This document shows positions 55,254 to 63,997 of a stretch of DNA of 64,000 nucleotides, one piece after another. Source of the DNA: Pseudomonas sichuanensis (GTDB lineage Bacteria; Pseudomonadota; Gammaproteobacteria; Pseudomonadales; Pseudomonadaceae); contig NZ_QKVM01000026.1 in the NCBI RefSeq assembly GCF_003231305.1, positions 1 to 64,000 of the forward strand, in the 5' to 3' direction. Every line of letters begins with the position of its first letter. Position 1 is the stretch's first letter. The notes under the pieces were generated by a model. It worked only from the letters and a program-made list of their open reading frames with translations, made no database searches and was not told the origin of the DNA. Both the position numbers and the translations under genes were made by a program.

Positions 55254-56936
55254 TTACCGCCACTGCTCTGGGTGCTGGTACCCCGCCACCCATTGCGCCA
55301 CCCCGTGCGCAGGCATCGGCCGGGCGATGCAGTAGCCCTGCCCCAGCTCGCAACCCAGCCCCATCAGCACCCGCCCATGTTCCACGCTCTCCACCCCTTC
55401 GGCGATCACGGCGCGACCGAACGCCCTTGCCAGGCCGATCACCGCAGTGGTCAGCGCCAGGTCGTCATGATCATGGAGGATGTCGCGCACGAAGGATTTG
55501 TCGATCTTGATGGTCTGCGCCGGCAGGCGCTTGAGGTAGCTCAGCGAGGAAAAGCCGGTACCGAAGTCATCCAGTGAAAAGCTCACCCCGAGTGCGCGGC
55601 AGGCGTCGAGGCAGCGGCCCACGCGGGCCAGGTTGTCGATCGCCACCGACTCGACGATTTCCAGGTCCAGCCGCCCAGGCGGTACCCCCGGATGACGCGC
55701 CAGCAACTGGGCCAGGCGCTCGGCAAAGTCACCGCGCTGCAACTGCCGGGCGGCGATATTGACGCTGACGGACCAGTCGCATCCGCTCAAGCGCCACTGC
55801 TGCAATTGGCCCAGGGCCTGGTCGATGACCCATTCGCCCAACTCGACGATCAGGTCGGTCTGCTCCACCAGCGGCAGGAAATCCCCGGGGGGCACCGGCC
55901 CTTTGGAGGGATGCAGCCAGCGCAGCAGCGCCTCGAAACCCATCACCTGGCCACTGCGCATGTTCACCTTGGGCTGGTAGTACAGGCACAGCTCACCTTC
56001 ACGCAGGGCCCGACGCACCCGTGCCACGGTCTGGTGAGTGGCCTTGAGCTCTTGCTCCTGGGACACGTCGAACAGGTGATAGCGGTTACGCCCGCGCTGC
56101 TTGGCCACATACATGGCCTGGTCGGCGTGGCGCACCAGGGTGTCGGTGTCTTCGTCGTCCTGGGGGTACAGGGTCACGCCGATGCTGGCGCTGAGGGTCA
56201 ATGAGTGCTCACGGACCGAATAGGGCGCGGCCAGCGCCTGCAGCACCCGCTGCAACGCCGCCTGCAACTGCTGCGGCCCCTCGACATAGCGCAGGATCAG
56301 CACGAACTCGTCGCCGGACAGGCGCGCCACCGCATCGCCGCCACGCAGGATGCCCTGCAGGCGCTTGGCGACCTGCACCAGCAGCAGGTCGCCGACGGCA
56401 TGGCCGTAACCATCGTTGACCGCCTTGAAGCCGTCCAGGTCGAGCATGCACACCGCCAGCGGCACATCCTCGCGCCGGGAAAACGCCAACGCCTGGTTGA
56501 GCAGGTCGGAAAGGTAGGCGCGGTTCGGCAGGCCGGTCAGTACGTCATGCCCGACACGCCACTGCAGCGTGTGCAGCAACTGGCGCTTCTCGGTGACATC
56601 GAAACGGATCGACACGTACTTGCGTACCTTGCCGGTGTGCGGGTCGATCAGCGGCACCATGGTGCTGTCGACCCAGTACAGCGATCCGTCCTTGGCCCGG
56701 TTGCAGATCTCGCCTTTCCACACCCGGCCGGCCGCCAGGGCCCGCCACATGTCGAGGAAGAAGCTCGGCTCATGCAGGCCGGAATTGAGGATGCGGTGGT
56801 TGGCCCCCAGCAGTTCCTCGCGGCTGTAGCCGGAAATGCTGCAGAACTGCTGGTTGACGTAAGTGATCCGACCCTGCAGGTCGGTCTCGGAAAAGATCGC
56901 AGCCGCATCCACGGCTGCGCGATAGTTGTCGTCCAT
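55254..56936 (-). CDS. PAS-GGDEF-EAL cyclic-di-GMP enzyme
   Basis: A 560-residue protein. A PAS domain (residues 1-125; YSREELLGANHRILNSG) precedes a GGDEF domain whose signature reads LSGDEF, a conservative variant that keeps the catalytic acidic pair, and an EAL domain with FEALLRW and AEGVES. Both cyclase and phosphodiesterase activity are therefore possible. It matches P. putida PP2258, a motility-associated c-di-GMP protein that is co-transcribed with aer2. Here it follows the aer-type gene by 12 bases on the same strand. Confidence 0.9.
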   Translation of the reverse strand: MDDNYRAAVDAAAIFSETDLQGRITYVNQQFCSISGYSREELLGANHRILNSGLHEPSFFLDMWRALAAGRVWKGEICNRAKDGSLYWVDSTMVPLIDPHTGKVRKYVSIRFDVTEKRQLLHTLQWRVGHDVLTGLPNRAYLSDLLNQALAFSRREDVPLAVCMLDLDGFKAVNDGYGHAVGDLLLVQVAKRLQGILRGGDAVARLSGDEFVLILRYVEGPQQLQAALQRVLQALAAPYSVREHSLTLSASIGVTLYPQDDEDTDTLVRHADQAMYVAKQRGRNRYHLFDVSQEQELKATHQTVARVRRALREGELCLYYQPKVNMRSGQVMGFEALLRWLHPSKGPVPPGDFLPLVEQTDLIVELGEWVIDQALGQLQQWRLSGCDWSVSVNIAARQLQRGDFAERLAQLLARHPGVPPGRLDLEIVESVAIDNLARVGRCLDACRALGVSFSLDDFGTGFSSLSYLKRLPAQTIKIDKSFVRDILHDHDDLALTTAVIGLARAFGRAVIAEGVESVEHGRVLMGLGCELGQGYCIARPMPAHGVAQWVAGYQHPEQWR

Positions 56937-56948
56937 AACCTTGGCAAC

Positions 56949-58514
56949 CTAGCGGTTGAAGCGCTCCACCAGGGCGCGCAATCCGGCGCACACCTGTTCC
57001 AGTTCGGCACCGCGCGAAGCGGCGGCGTTGGCGTGACGAGCACTTTGCTGCACCGTGCCGGCCACCCCGTTGATCTGCCGCGAGACATCCTCGGCCACTG
57101 CCGACTGCTCCTGTGAAGCCGCCGCCATCTGCTGGCTCATGTCGCTGATGCGCGACACGGCCTGGCGGATGCCCTGCAAGGCCTGTTGGGCCTGGGCGAC
57201 CTGGGTCACGCCCTGGCCTGCGCCATCGATGCCCAGGCTGGCGATGCTCACCGCCTGCTCGGCACCGCTGCGCAGGGTGTCGATGATCGTCTGGATATGC
57301 AGGGTGGACTGGCGGGTCTTGTCGGCCAGCGCGCGTACCTCGTCGGCCACCACCGCAAAGCCACGCCCCTGTTCGCCGGCGCGGGCCGCCTCGATGGCGG
57401 CATTGAGCGCCAGCAGGTTGGTCTGCTCGGCGATGGCGCGGATCATCCCGGCGGCCTCGGCGATGGCACCGGTCTGACCGGCCAGGTCGTTAACCGCCTG
57501 GTTGATCTGCCCGACCGTGTCGGCCAACCCGCGAATGGCCGCGCCCGTGGCATCGGCGACCTGGCTGCCCTGCTCGGCCAACAGGTGCGCGGTATGTGCC
57601 TCTTGTGCCGTGAGTTGCACATGGCCGGCCACTTCGCCAATGGAGGCGGCCATCTCGGTCATGGCGGTGGCAGTGAGGTCGGTTTCGGCGCGCTGTTCGA
57701 GCAGCGCCGACTCGGTACCGCGCGACAGCCGCCCGGCATCCTGCGCGGCGTCGGCCATCTGCGTGGCAAGGTCGCTGAGGCGGGTAAGCGCGGTTTTCAG
57801 GCGCGCCTCTTCGCTGATCAGGATCAGCTCCAGCTGCCCGGCGGCACCGGCCTGGTCGCTGTAGGTCAGCGCCACCAGCGGATCGCTGAAGGTGTTGCCG
57901 GCGCCCTCGGCGATCCCCTGCAGATAACGGCGCATACGGCTCTGGGCCCAGACGCCGACACCGGCGAACAACGCCAGGGTCAGCCCCTGGGCCGGCAGGC
58001 CCGGCCACAGCTGGTTGGCACCGATGGCCAGCGCGCCAGCGAGCAATGGCACGGCCATGGCACGCTGCAGCAATGCCAGGCGCCGGGCGGGCGACAAGGC
58101 AGCCTTGCCCGCCCGCAACCGCGCATACAGCGCCTCGGCCCGGGCTACCTGCTCACGGCTGGGGCGCACGCGCACCGATTCGTAACCGACCACCTGGCCG
58201 TTCTCCAGAATCGGGGTGACATAGGCACTGACCCAGTAGAAATTGCCGTTCTTGCAGCGGTTCTTGACGATACCCATCCAGCTCTGGCCGGCCTTGAGGT
58301 ACTGCCACATCAGCTCGAACACCGCCTCGGGCATGTCGGGGTGGCGCACCAGGTTGTGCGGGCTGCCGATCAGCTCGGCCTGGCTGTAGCCGCTGATGGC
58401 GGCGAACTCGGCGTTGCAGTAGGTGATCAGGCTGGCCGTGTCGGTGGCAGAAATGAGCCGCTGGTGTTCGGGGAAGCTTTGCTCGACCGGGTTGACCGGG
58501 AGGTTCAGACGCAC
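56949..58514 (-). CDS. aer: Aer-type energy-taxis receptor (PAS chemoreceptor)
   Basis: A 521-residue receptor, the length of P. putida Aer2. GTG 58514 is used as start because GGAG lies seven bases upstream; the frame is open further but not conserved. An N-terminal PAS domain (ITYCNAEFAAISGYSQAELIGS) should bind FAD. A hydrophobic anchor near residues 175-215 (MAVPLLAGALAIGAN, LTLALFAGVGVW) follows, then the signalling domain with IAEQTNLLALNAAIEAARAG. It senses redox or energy state. A hairpin and a 14-base palindrome lie upstream. Confidence 0.9.
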   Translation of the reverse strand: MRLNLPVNPVEQSFPEHQRLISATDTASLITYCNAEFAAISGYSQAELIGSPHNLVRHPDMPEAVFELMWQYLKAGQSWMGIVKNRCKNGNFYWVSAYVTPILENGQVVGYESVRVRPSREQVARAEALYARLRAGKAALSPARRLALLQRAMAVPLLAGALAIGANQLWPGLPAQGLTLALFAGVGVWAQSRMRRYLQGIAEGAGNTFSDPLVALTYSDQAGAAGQLELILISEEARLKTALTRLSDLATQMADAAQDAGRLSRGTESALLEQRAETDLTATAMTEMAASIGEVAGHVQLTAQEAHTAHLLAEQGSQVADATGAAIRGLADTVGQINQAVNDLAGQTGAIAEAAGMIRAIAEQTNLLALNAAIEAARAGEQGRGFAVVADEVRALADKTRQSTLHIQTIIDTLRSGAEQAVSIASLGIDGAGQGVTQVAQAQQALQGIRQAVSRISDMSQQMAAASQEQSAVAEDVSRQINGVAGTVQQSARHANAAASRGAELEQVCAGLRALVERFNR

Positions 58515-58661
58515 GATGCAACTCCATTCGCGAACGGCCCGACGAGCGACCAGACGGGATGTCGGGGCATCGGAACGGTTCATCCTGGATCAGCTCAAAG
58601 TACCCAACAGCAGTGTGTCGCGGCCCGAAAGGGCCCGTTTCCCCCTGGAGGGATACTTGAA

Positions 58662-58675
58662 TGACTGATCAGTCA
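58662..58675. promoter_or_regulatory. Palindrome upstream of the aer-type gene
   Basis: TGACTGATCAGTCA is a perfect 14-base palindrome in the 275-base gap between the divergent aer-type and XRE genes. A small hairpin GGCCC-GAAA-GGGCC (58622-58635) lies closer to aer. The palindrome could be an operator for the XRE protein; not tested. Confidence 0.35.
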
Positions 58676-58789
58676 AAGCTGGCGATTCTACGAATTCCAT
58701 CACATTTTGCAAATAAAGGTGATGAATCGTGGCGTTGCGCTAAGCGAATAGATATCGTTAAGTGCTTGATTCTAAATGGGAATTGAGCG

Positions 58790-59104
58790 ATGACGAGTTC
58801 TGGCCTCGGTCCTGCCCTGCGCCGCTACCGCAAACTGGCGGGCTTCACGCAAGCGCAACTGGGCGAACTGACCGGTTTCGACCCCAAGACCATAAGCCGC
58901 TTCGAAACCGGCACTTACACCCCCAGCATCGAGGCCTTGACCGGCTTTGCCGATGTACTGGGGGTGAGACTCAAAACCTTTTTCGCCGAGCCGGACGACG
59001 AAGAAGAGCAGCGTGCCTACCTCTTCCGTGCCATTCACAGAGCGCCCCCCAAGGATCTGGGCAAGCTGATCGTCGCCATCGATCAGGTCCTTGCAAAGCC
59101 CTGA
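58790..59104 (+). CDS. XRE family helix-turn-helix regulator
   Basis: A 104-residue regulator. The HTH is in residues 8-60: LRRYRKLAGFTQAQLGELTG, then KTISRFETGTYTPSIEAL. The C-terminal part is acidic (EPDDEEEQRAYLFRAIHRAP) and has no known ligand domain. It lies between the aer-type gene, from which it diverges, and the symporter gene. Targets are unknown. Confidence 0.85.
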   Translation: MTSSGLGPALRRYRKLAGFTQAQLGELTGFDPKTISRFETGTYTPSIEALTGFADVLGVRLKTFFAEPDDEEEQRAYLFRAIHRAPPKDLGKLIVAIDQVLAKP

Positions 59105-59313
59105 AACTCCCCCGCGCACCACACCAGAGCAGAGCTGACCGCCTTGCACCACAACTGGTCAGACCGGTATGGCCAAAAAATCTTGCAATCAGGCCAATTT
59201 AGGCGTTACATGACCCTCGCAGTGAACAAACCGGTAAGACCACAATAATTAAGTCCTGCACTCTTTCGCTCCGTGTGGCTGGGGGGCAAGGACACCGACC
59301 CGAGATCCCTCCC

Positions 59314-60624
59314 ATGCTCAAATGGTGTTCGCGTTCGATCTTCCTCCAGGTTGTGCTCGGCCTCGCCCTAGGCGTTGCCTGTGGCCTGAGCTTCCCCGAC
59401 CTGTCCCTGCAACTCAAACCCCTGGGTGACGGCTTCATCAAGCTGATCAAGATGCTCATCGGCCTGATCGTGTTCTGCGTGGTGGTCAGCGGTATTTCCG
59501 GCGCCGGCGACCTGAAGAAGGTCGGGCGCATCGGCCTCAAATCGGTCATCTACTTCGAAGTGCTGACCACCCTGGCCCTGGTAATCGGCCTGGTATTCGC
59601 CTTTACCAGCGGTATCGGCAGCGGCGCCAACATCCACCTCGACCAGCTCTCCAGTGCCGACGCCGGCGCCCTGGCCGACCGTGGCGCGCATATCCACAGC
59701 ACCACCACCTTCCTGATGGACCTGATCCCCACCTCGGTGGTGGGTGCCTTCGCCGACAACAACATCCTCCAGGTGCTGTTGTTCTCGGTGCTGTTCGGCA
59801 GCGCCCTGAACCTGGTGGGTGAATCGGCCTCGGGCATCTCGCGGCTGATCAACGAGCTGAGCCATGTGATCTTCCGCATCATGGGCATGATCGTGCGCCT
59901 GGCGCCGATCGGCGTGTTCGGTGCCATCGCCTTCACCACCAGCAAATATGGCCTGAGTTCGCTGCAGCACCTGGGCGGCCTGGTGGCGCTGTTCTACCTG
60001 ACCTGCGCCGGCTTCGTGCTGATCGTCCTGGGTACCGTGATGCGCCTGTCGGGCCTGCGCCTGCTGCCCTTCATCAAGTACCTGCGTGAGGAATTGAGCA
60101 TCGTACTGGGCACCGCCTCCTCCGATGCCGTGCTGCCACAGGTGATGCGCAAGCTCGAGCACTTGGGTATCGGCAGCTCCACCGTCGGCCTGGTGATCCC
60201 CACCGGCTACTCGTTCAACCTCGACGGTTTCTCCATCTACCTGACCCTGGCCATCGTGTTCATCGCCAACGCCACCGGCACGCCGTTGGCCATGAGCGAC
60301 CTGCTGACCATCCTGTTGGTGTCGCTGGTGACTTCCAAGGGTGCCCACGGCATCCCAGGCTCGGCGTTGGTGATTCTCGCCGCCACCCTGACAGCGGTAC
60401 CGGCGATCCCGGTGGTGGGCCTGGTACTGGTGCTGGCGGTGGACTGGTTCATGGGCATCGGCCGGGCGCTGACCAACCTCATCGGCAACTGCGTCGCCAC
60501 CGTGGCCATCGCCCGCTGGGAGAAGGACATCGACCTGGACCGCGCCCACAACGTGCTGGCCAACAAGCCTGGCTTCGCTCACGCCCCCCGCAAGCAGGGC
60601 CAACCCCATCAACAGGAATTCTAA
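59314..60624 (+). CDS. DctA-type dicarboxylate/amino acid:cation symporter
   Basis: A 436-residue inner-membrane symporter of the dicarboxylate/amino acid:cation family. About eight to ten membrane helices. The HP1/TM7-like SIVLGTASSDAVLPQVMRKLE and the TM7 motif PTGYSFNLDGFSIYLTL are signatures of the family (SSxAxLP and NLDG). ATG 59314 (MLKWCSRSIFLQVV) is used. The substrate may be a C4-dicarboxylate or another organic acid; it need not be the main DctA. Two GntR regulators follow. Confidence 0.88.
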   Translation: MLKWCSRSIFLQVVLGLALGVACGLSFPDLSLQLKPLGDGFIKLIKMLIGLIVFCVVVSGISGAGDLKKVGRIGLKSVIYFEVLTTLALVIGLVFAFTSGIGSGANIHLDQLSSADAGALADRGAHIHSTTTFLMDLIPTSVVGAFADNNILQVLLFSVLFGSALNLVGESASGISRLINELSHVIFRIMGMIVRLAPIGVFGAIAFTTSKYGLSSLQHLGGLVALFYLTCAGFVLIVLGTVMRLSGLRLLPFIKYLREELSIVLGTASSDAVLPQVMRKLEHLGIGSSTVGLVIPTGYSFNLDGFSIYLTLAIVFIANATGTPLAMSDLLTILLVSLVTSKGAHGIPGSALVILAATLTAVPAIPVVGLVLVLAVDWFMGIGRALTNLIGNCVATVAIARWEKDIDLDRAHNVLANKPGFAHAPRKQGQPHQQEF

Positions 60625-60631
60625 GCCTGAA

Positions 60632-60656
60632 CCGGCCGGCGCCCAGCGCCGGCCGG
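60632..60656 (+). terminator. Hairpin after the symporter gene
   Basis: CCGGCCGGCGC (60632-60642) and GCGCCGGCCGG (60646-60656) pair around CCA. It is eight bases after the symporter stop codon. Without a U-run it may be only a partial terminator ahead of the GntR genes. Confidence 0.5.
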
Positions 60657-60694
60657 CCAAACGCAAGAATGCAGCGCCTCTCAAGGAGCGAACC

Positions 60695-61396
60695 GTGATC
60701 AGCTCTTCAACCGTAGTCACATCCGTGGTGGAGAAACTCCGCCAGGCCCTGGCCCGAGGCCAGTGGCGCAGCGGCGACATGCTGCCCGGCCAGCGCGAGC
60801 TGGCCGAGCAGCTGGGGATCAGCCGCCCCAGCCTGCGCGAAGCCGTCATCGTCCTGGAAACCCTGGGCCTGGTGCGCTCGATGCCCGGCAAGGGCGTACT
60901 GGTGCTGGATGCCGACGCCGCACAGGCGCAAAGCCCGGAAGCCGTTGCCGCAGCCAGCCTGGCCGATGTGCTGGAACTGCGCTACACCCTCGAACCCTTC
61001 ATTGCCGGGCTGGTGGCGCAATCGGCCGGCAGCCAGGACATTGGCCAGCTGCGCCTGAACCTCATGGACATGCGCGAAGCACTCGACGCCGGCGATAGCG
61101 AAGCGGGCGTCAACGCCTACATCGCCTTCCACGAGGCGCTGTTCGCCCTGACCACCAACCCGATCTTCCAGAGCGTGGTGCAGCAGACCGGCAATGCCCT
61201 CAAAGAGAGCGCCGAGATGCTGCGCAAATCGCCCGAACACCTGGCCGCGCGCCTGAGCGAAAACGAAGCGGTGGTGCGTGCCATCCGCGAACGCAACAGT
61301 GCCCAGGCCAGCCTGCAGATGCGCCGGCACATCCTCGCCGAGGGCGAGCGCATGGGCATCGCCCTGAACATCCCGGACGAACACCCAGGCACCTGA
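60695..61396 (+). CDS. GntR/FadR-family regulator (FCD domain), first
   Basis: A 233-residue regulator starting at GTG 60695, with AAGGAG seven bases upstream. The N-terminal winged helix is MLPGQRELAEQLGISRPSLREAVIVLETLGLVRSMPGKG in part (GQRELAEQLGISRPSLREA), and the C-terminal FCD domain has the metal-binding type pattern starting LRYTLEPFIAGLVAQSA. It is 16 bases before a second GntR gene. It probably controls the symporter gene upstream. Confidence 0.88.
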   Translation: MISSSTVVTSVVEKLRQALARGQWRSGDMLPGQRELAEQLGISRPSLREAVIVLETLGLVRSMPGKGVLVLDADAAQAQSPEAVAAASLADVLELRYTLEPFIAGLVAQSAGSQDIGQLRLNLMDMREALDAGDSEAGVNAYIAFHEALFALTTNPIFQSVVQQTGNALKESAEMLRKSPEHLAARLSENEAVVRAIRERNSAQASLQMRRHILAEGERMGIALNIPDEHPGT

Positions 61397-61411
61397 AACA
61401 GGAGAGCGACC

Positions 61412-62107
61412 ATGACCACCTGCGCCCACGCCGCCCCGCACCTGCCTGCCCTGCTGGGTGCCGGCGAAACCCGCCTGTCGGCGGAGCAGATCTACCCCCG
61501 CCTGTTCGACGCCATTCTCGAACAGCGCCTGCCACCGGGCAGCGCCTTGCCCGAGCAGGCCCTGGGCAACGCCTTCGGGGTCAGCCGCACGGTGATCCGC
61601 CGGGTGCTCGGGCGCCTGTCCGACCAGCAGGTGATCGTGCAGCGCCCCAGCCACACCGCGCACCTGGCCGCCCCCGACCCCGAGCAGGCGCGCCAGGTGC
61701 TCAGCGCCCGGCGCCTGGCCGAGACCACGCTGATCGGCCTGGCCACCCAGCGCGCGCGCCCGGCGCAGATCCGCCAGCTGCGCCAGCTGGTCGAACGCGA
61801 ACGCCAGCACCATGAGCAGGGCGAACGCTGCACGGCGATCCGTCTGGGTGGCGAGTTCCACATGAAGCTGGCGCAGATGGCCGCCAACGCCCCGCTGGCG
61901 CGTTTTCTCAACGGGCTGGTGCCGATGACTTCGCTGATCATCGCCCGCTATGAGTCGCCCTGCTGCGAGCACTGTGCCTGGCAGGAGCACGCGGCGATCA
62001 TCGATGCGGTGGAGAGCGGTGACAGCGGCGCGGCGCTGGCGTTGATGCATGAGCATCTGGACCATCTGGAAGCCAAGCTTGATCTGGGGCGGGGGGAATT
62101 GGGGTAA
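61412..62107 (+). CDS. GntR-family regulator (FCD domain), second
   Basis: A 231-residue regulator. HTH: SALPEQALGNAFGVSRTVIRRVLGRLSDQQV in part (LGNAFGVSRTVIRRVLGRL). The FCD domain follows (RLAETTLIGLATQRARPAQIRQL), with histidines such as EFHMKLAQ and CAWQEHAAII that can bind metal in this fold. It differs clearly in sequence from the first, so it is not a recent duplicate. Same transcript as the gene before it. Confidence 0.88.
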   Translation: MTTCAHAAPHLPALLGAGETRLSAEQIYPRLFDAILEQRLPPGSALPEQALGNAFGVSRTVIRRVLGRLSDQQVIVQRPSHTAHLAAPDPEQARQVLSARRLAETTLIGLATQRARPAQIRQLRQLVERERQHHEQGERCTAIRLGGEFHMKLAQMAANAPLARFLNGLVPMTSLIIARYESPCCEHCAWQEHAAIIDAVESGDSGAALALMHEHLDHLEAKLDLGRGELG

Positions 62108-62134
62108 GGCCACCAGGTGCTCGCCGGTGGTTTT

Positions 62135-62190
62135 GCAGCGCCTATGAGATCGAGCGCCGCGCGGGCGGCGCTCGATCTTGAGGGCGCTGC
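62135..62190. repeat. Two-tier inverted repeat after the GntR genes
   Basis: Inner arms AGATCGAGCGCCGC (62147-62160) and GCGGCGCTCGATCT (62165-62178) around GCGG; outer arms GCAGCGCC (62135-62142) and GGCGCTGC (62183-62190). It may end the GntR transcript or belong to an intergenic repeat family. Confidence 0.6.
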
Positions 62191-62320
62191 AGATCTATCG
62201 CCATGCACCTGGCCGCCCTCCTGCAATCCCAAGACAGCATGTCGCCCCCCACCAAACACACCGCTTTACCGCCCTATACTCGAAAAACCACCCCAGCCTC
62301 TACCCAGGGAGGCAGCCCGC

Positions 62321-63361
62321 GTGAAGCCGCTCGCCCTACTTTTGCCTGCCTGCTTCATCCTGGCCCTCACCGGCTGCGCCGGCAAACGCCCCCCTGCCCC
62401 GCCGCCACCGCAAAACCTGCCCCCCGCCGTCTGGCAGCGCATCGACCAGGACATCATCGAAGCCTCCGCCGCCGCCGCAGGTTCGGCCAACGACTACGCC
62501 CGACGCTCGATGCGGGTGTGGAAGGAACAGGTGCAGCAACGCACCGAAAACGACTTCATCCCCTGGTTCACCGGCTACTGGACCCAGCAATGGCTCACGC
62601 TCAAGGTGGCCTGGTACAAGATGAACAACGGCGATGGCAACGAGCCGCCCGAAAAGCGCCTTGGCCTGTACTTGCAGGAGCAGTACCACCAGCGGGTGAT
62701 CGACCCGGTGGCCGAACAGATCAACCCCGAAGGTATCCGCGACCGCGCCAGCGAGCTGTATCTGCAGCTGCTGGGCCAACAACTGCCGGCGATCATCCAG
62801 CGCTACAACGCCCCGCCCGAGCAGTTCAGCCAGCGCCTGAACCGTATCCCCGCCATCGCCCTCGGCCCGCCCGATGCGCGCAACGCCACGCTCTATCAGT
62901 TGCTCAGGGCCAAGTCGCTGGAACAGCAGCCGGCCTGGCAATCGCTGCGCCAGCAGCTGCATCAACAGGCCTCCAAGGCGCCGGGGCAGACCGATGCGCG
63001 GCTGTCGTCGGTGGCCACCCAGGCCAGCGAAAAACTCGGCGCCAGCCTCGCCCCGCGCGGGGCGGCCAGCGCCATCGCCGCCGCGGTGGGCAAGGCGGCG
63101 GGGGCCATGATTTCGGTGGTGGTGACCGGCTACGGCATGCTTTCCCACGACCGCGAGCAGCCGCAGATGATCGAGCAGTTGCGGGTGATCCTCAACGTGG
63201 CGCTGAACGAGGAATGGCAGGAATTGATGGAGAACCGCCAGAGCGGGGCCATGGCGGGGGTTTACTACCTGTCCGGGCAGGTGGAAGACAGCCTGCTTGC
63301 CAACCGGGTGCCCTTACAGGAGCAGCAGCAGGCGCCGCTGCTGATTCGCTTGCCGCCTTGA
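62321..63361 (+). CDS. Hypothetical lipoprotein, 346 residues
   Basis: Start GTG 62321, with AGGGAGG (62306-62312) eight bases upstream. Lipoprotein signal KPLALLLPACFILALTGCAGK, lipobox LTGC. The mature protein is helical and basic-acidic mixed (RMRVWKEQVQQRTENDFIPWFTGYWTQQW in part), with a short hydrophobic glycine/alanine stretch near AAVGKAAGAMISVVVTGYG. No family is recognised. It should be anchored to the outer membrane. A REP pair follows. Confidence 0.7.
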   Translation: MKPLALLLPACFILALTGCAGKRPPAPPPPQNLPPAVWQRIDQDIIEASAAAAGSANDYARRSMRVWKEQVQQRTENDFIPWFTGYWTQQWLTLKVAWYKMNNGDGNEPPEKRLGLYLQEQYHQRVIDPVAEQINPEGIRDRASELYLQLLGQQLPAIIQRYNAPPEQFSQRLNRIPAIALGPPDARNATLYQLLRAKSLEQQPAWQSLRQQLHQQASKAPGQTDARLSSVATQASEKLGASLAPRGAASAIAAAVGKAAGAMISVVVTGYGMLSHDREQPQMIEQLRVILNVALNEEWQELMENRQSGAMAGVYYLSGQVEDSLLANRVPLQEQQQAPLLIRLPP

Positions 63362-63383
63362 GTGGGTCGGTTGTTAGTAGCGG

Positions 63384-63453
63384 CCTCATCGCCGGCAAGC
63401 CGGCTCCCACAAGGGGGCATGAGCCTGTAGGAGCCGGCTTGCCGGCGATGAGG
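63384..63453. repeat. Paired REP element
   Basis: Inverted copies begin at about 63384 (CCTCATCGCCGGCAAGCC) and end at about 63453 (GGCTTGCCGGCGATGAGG). It sits between the convergent lipoprotein and PACE genes. Confidence 0.85.
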
Positions 63454-63466
63454 GCAAGCCGGATCT

Positions 63467-63901
63467 TCAGGCCGACGCTGGCGCCATGGCCGAAGTCGGC
63501 AAGCCGAAGATCCGATCGAACGCCCAGTTGTAGGCGAAGGTGTAGCACGGCACCAGGATGATGAACGCCAGGTCCACCACCAACGCTTCCAGCAAGGTCA
63601 TGTCCAGCCACCAGGCGATCAGCGGAATCAGGTATACCACCAGGGTCAGCTGGAAACCGATGGCATGCGCCACCCGCCGGGCCAGGCTGCGCCCGCGTGT
63701 CGCCTGGCGGCTCTCCCACCACTCGAACAGGCTGTTGTAGATCAGGTTCCAGGCCATGGCGATGGTGGTGATCATCACCGCCAGCGGGCCGGTGTGCGAA
63801 GCCTGGGTGTCGGACAGGTAGGCCAGGCCCAGGGTCGACATGCACAGGCCGATCAATTCATAGAAGGTCACGTAGACCAGTTTGCGTTTGAGTCCTTGCA
63901 C
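63467..63901 (-). CDS. PACE family efflux transporter
   Basis: A 144-residue inner-membrane protein made of two tandem bacterial transmembrane pairs. The four helices are near LVYVTFYELIGLCMSTLGLAYL (E in helix 1), PLAVMITTIAMAWNLIYNSLF (N in helix 2), IGFQLTLVVYLIPLIAWWL and LVVDLAFIILVPCYTFAYNW. These acidic and asparagine residues are conserved in PACE proteins, which export biocides and short diamines. The gene is divergent from whatever follows the window end. Confidence 0.9.
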   Translation of the reverse strand: MQGLKRKLVYVTFYELIGLCMSTLGLAYLSDTQASHTGPLAVMITTIAMAWNLIYNSLFEWWESRQATRGRSLARRVAHAIGFQLTLVVYLIPLIAWWLDMTLLEALVVDLAFIILVPCYTFAYNWAFDRIFGLPTSAMAPASA

Positions 63902-63974
63902 GGGGTTACCTTTACCGCTGGTTTGTCGAAGGCGGGCAAGGATGCTTCAATTATCTTGACAGAAAAAGTCAGCA

Positions 63975-63997
63975 CCTTTCAGATTCACTGAAAGGAG
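63975..63997 (+). promoter_or_regulatory. Hairpin overlapping a ribosome binding site at the window end
   Basis: CCTTTCAG (63975-63982) pairs with CTGAAAGG (63988-63995), and AAGGAG (63992-63997) lies in the 3' arm. A gene probably starts just beyond base 64000, and this hairpin could hide its ribosome binding site. The gene itself is not visible. Confidence 0.3.
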
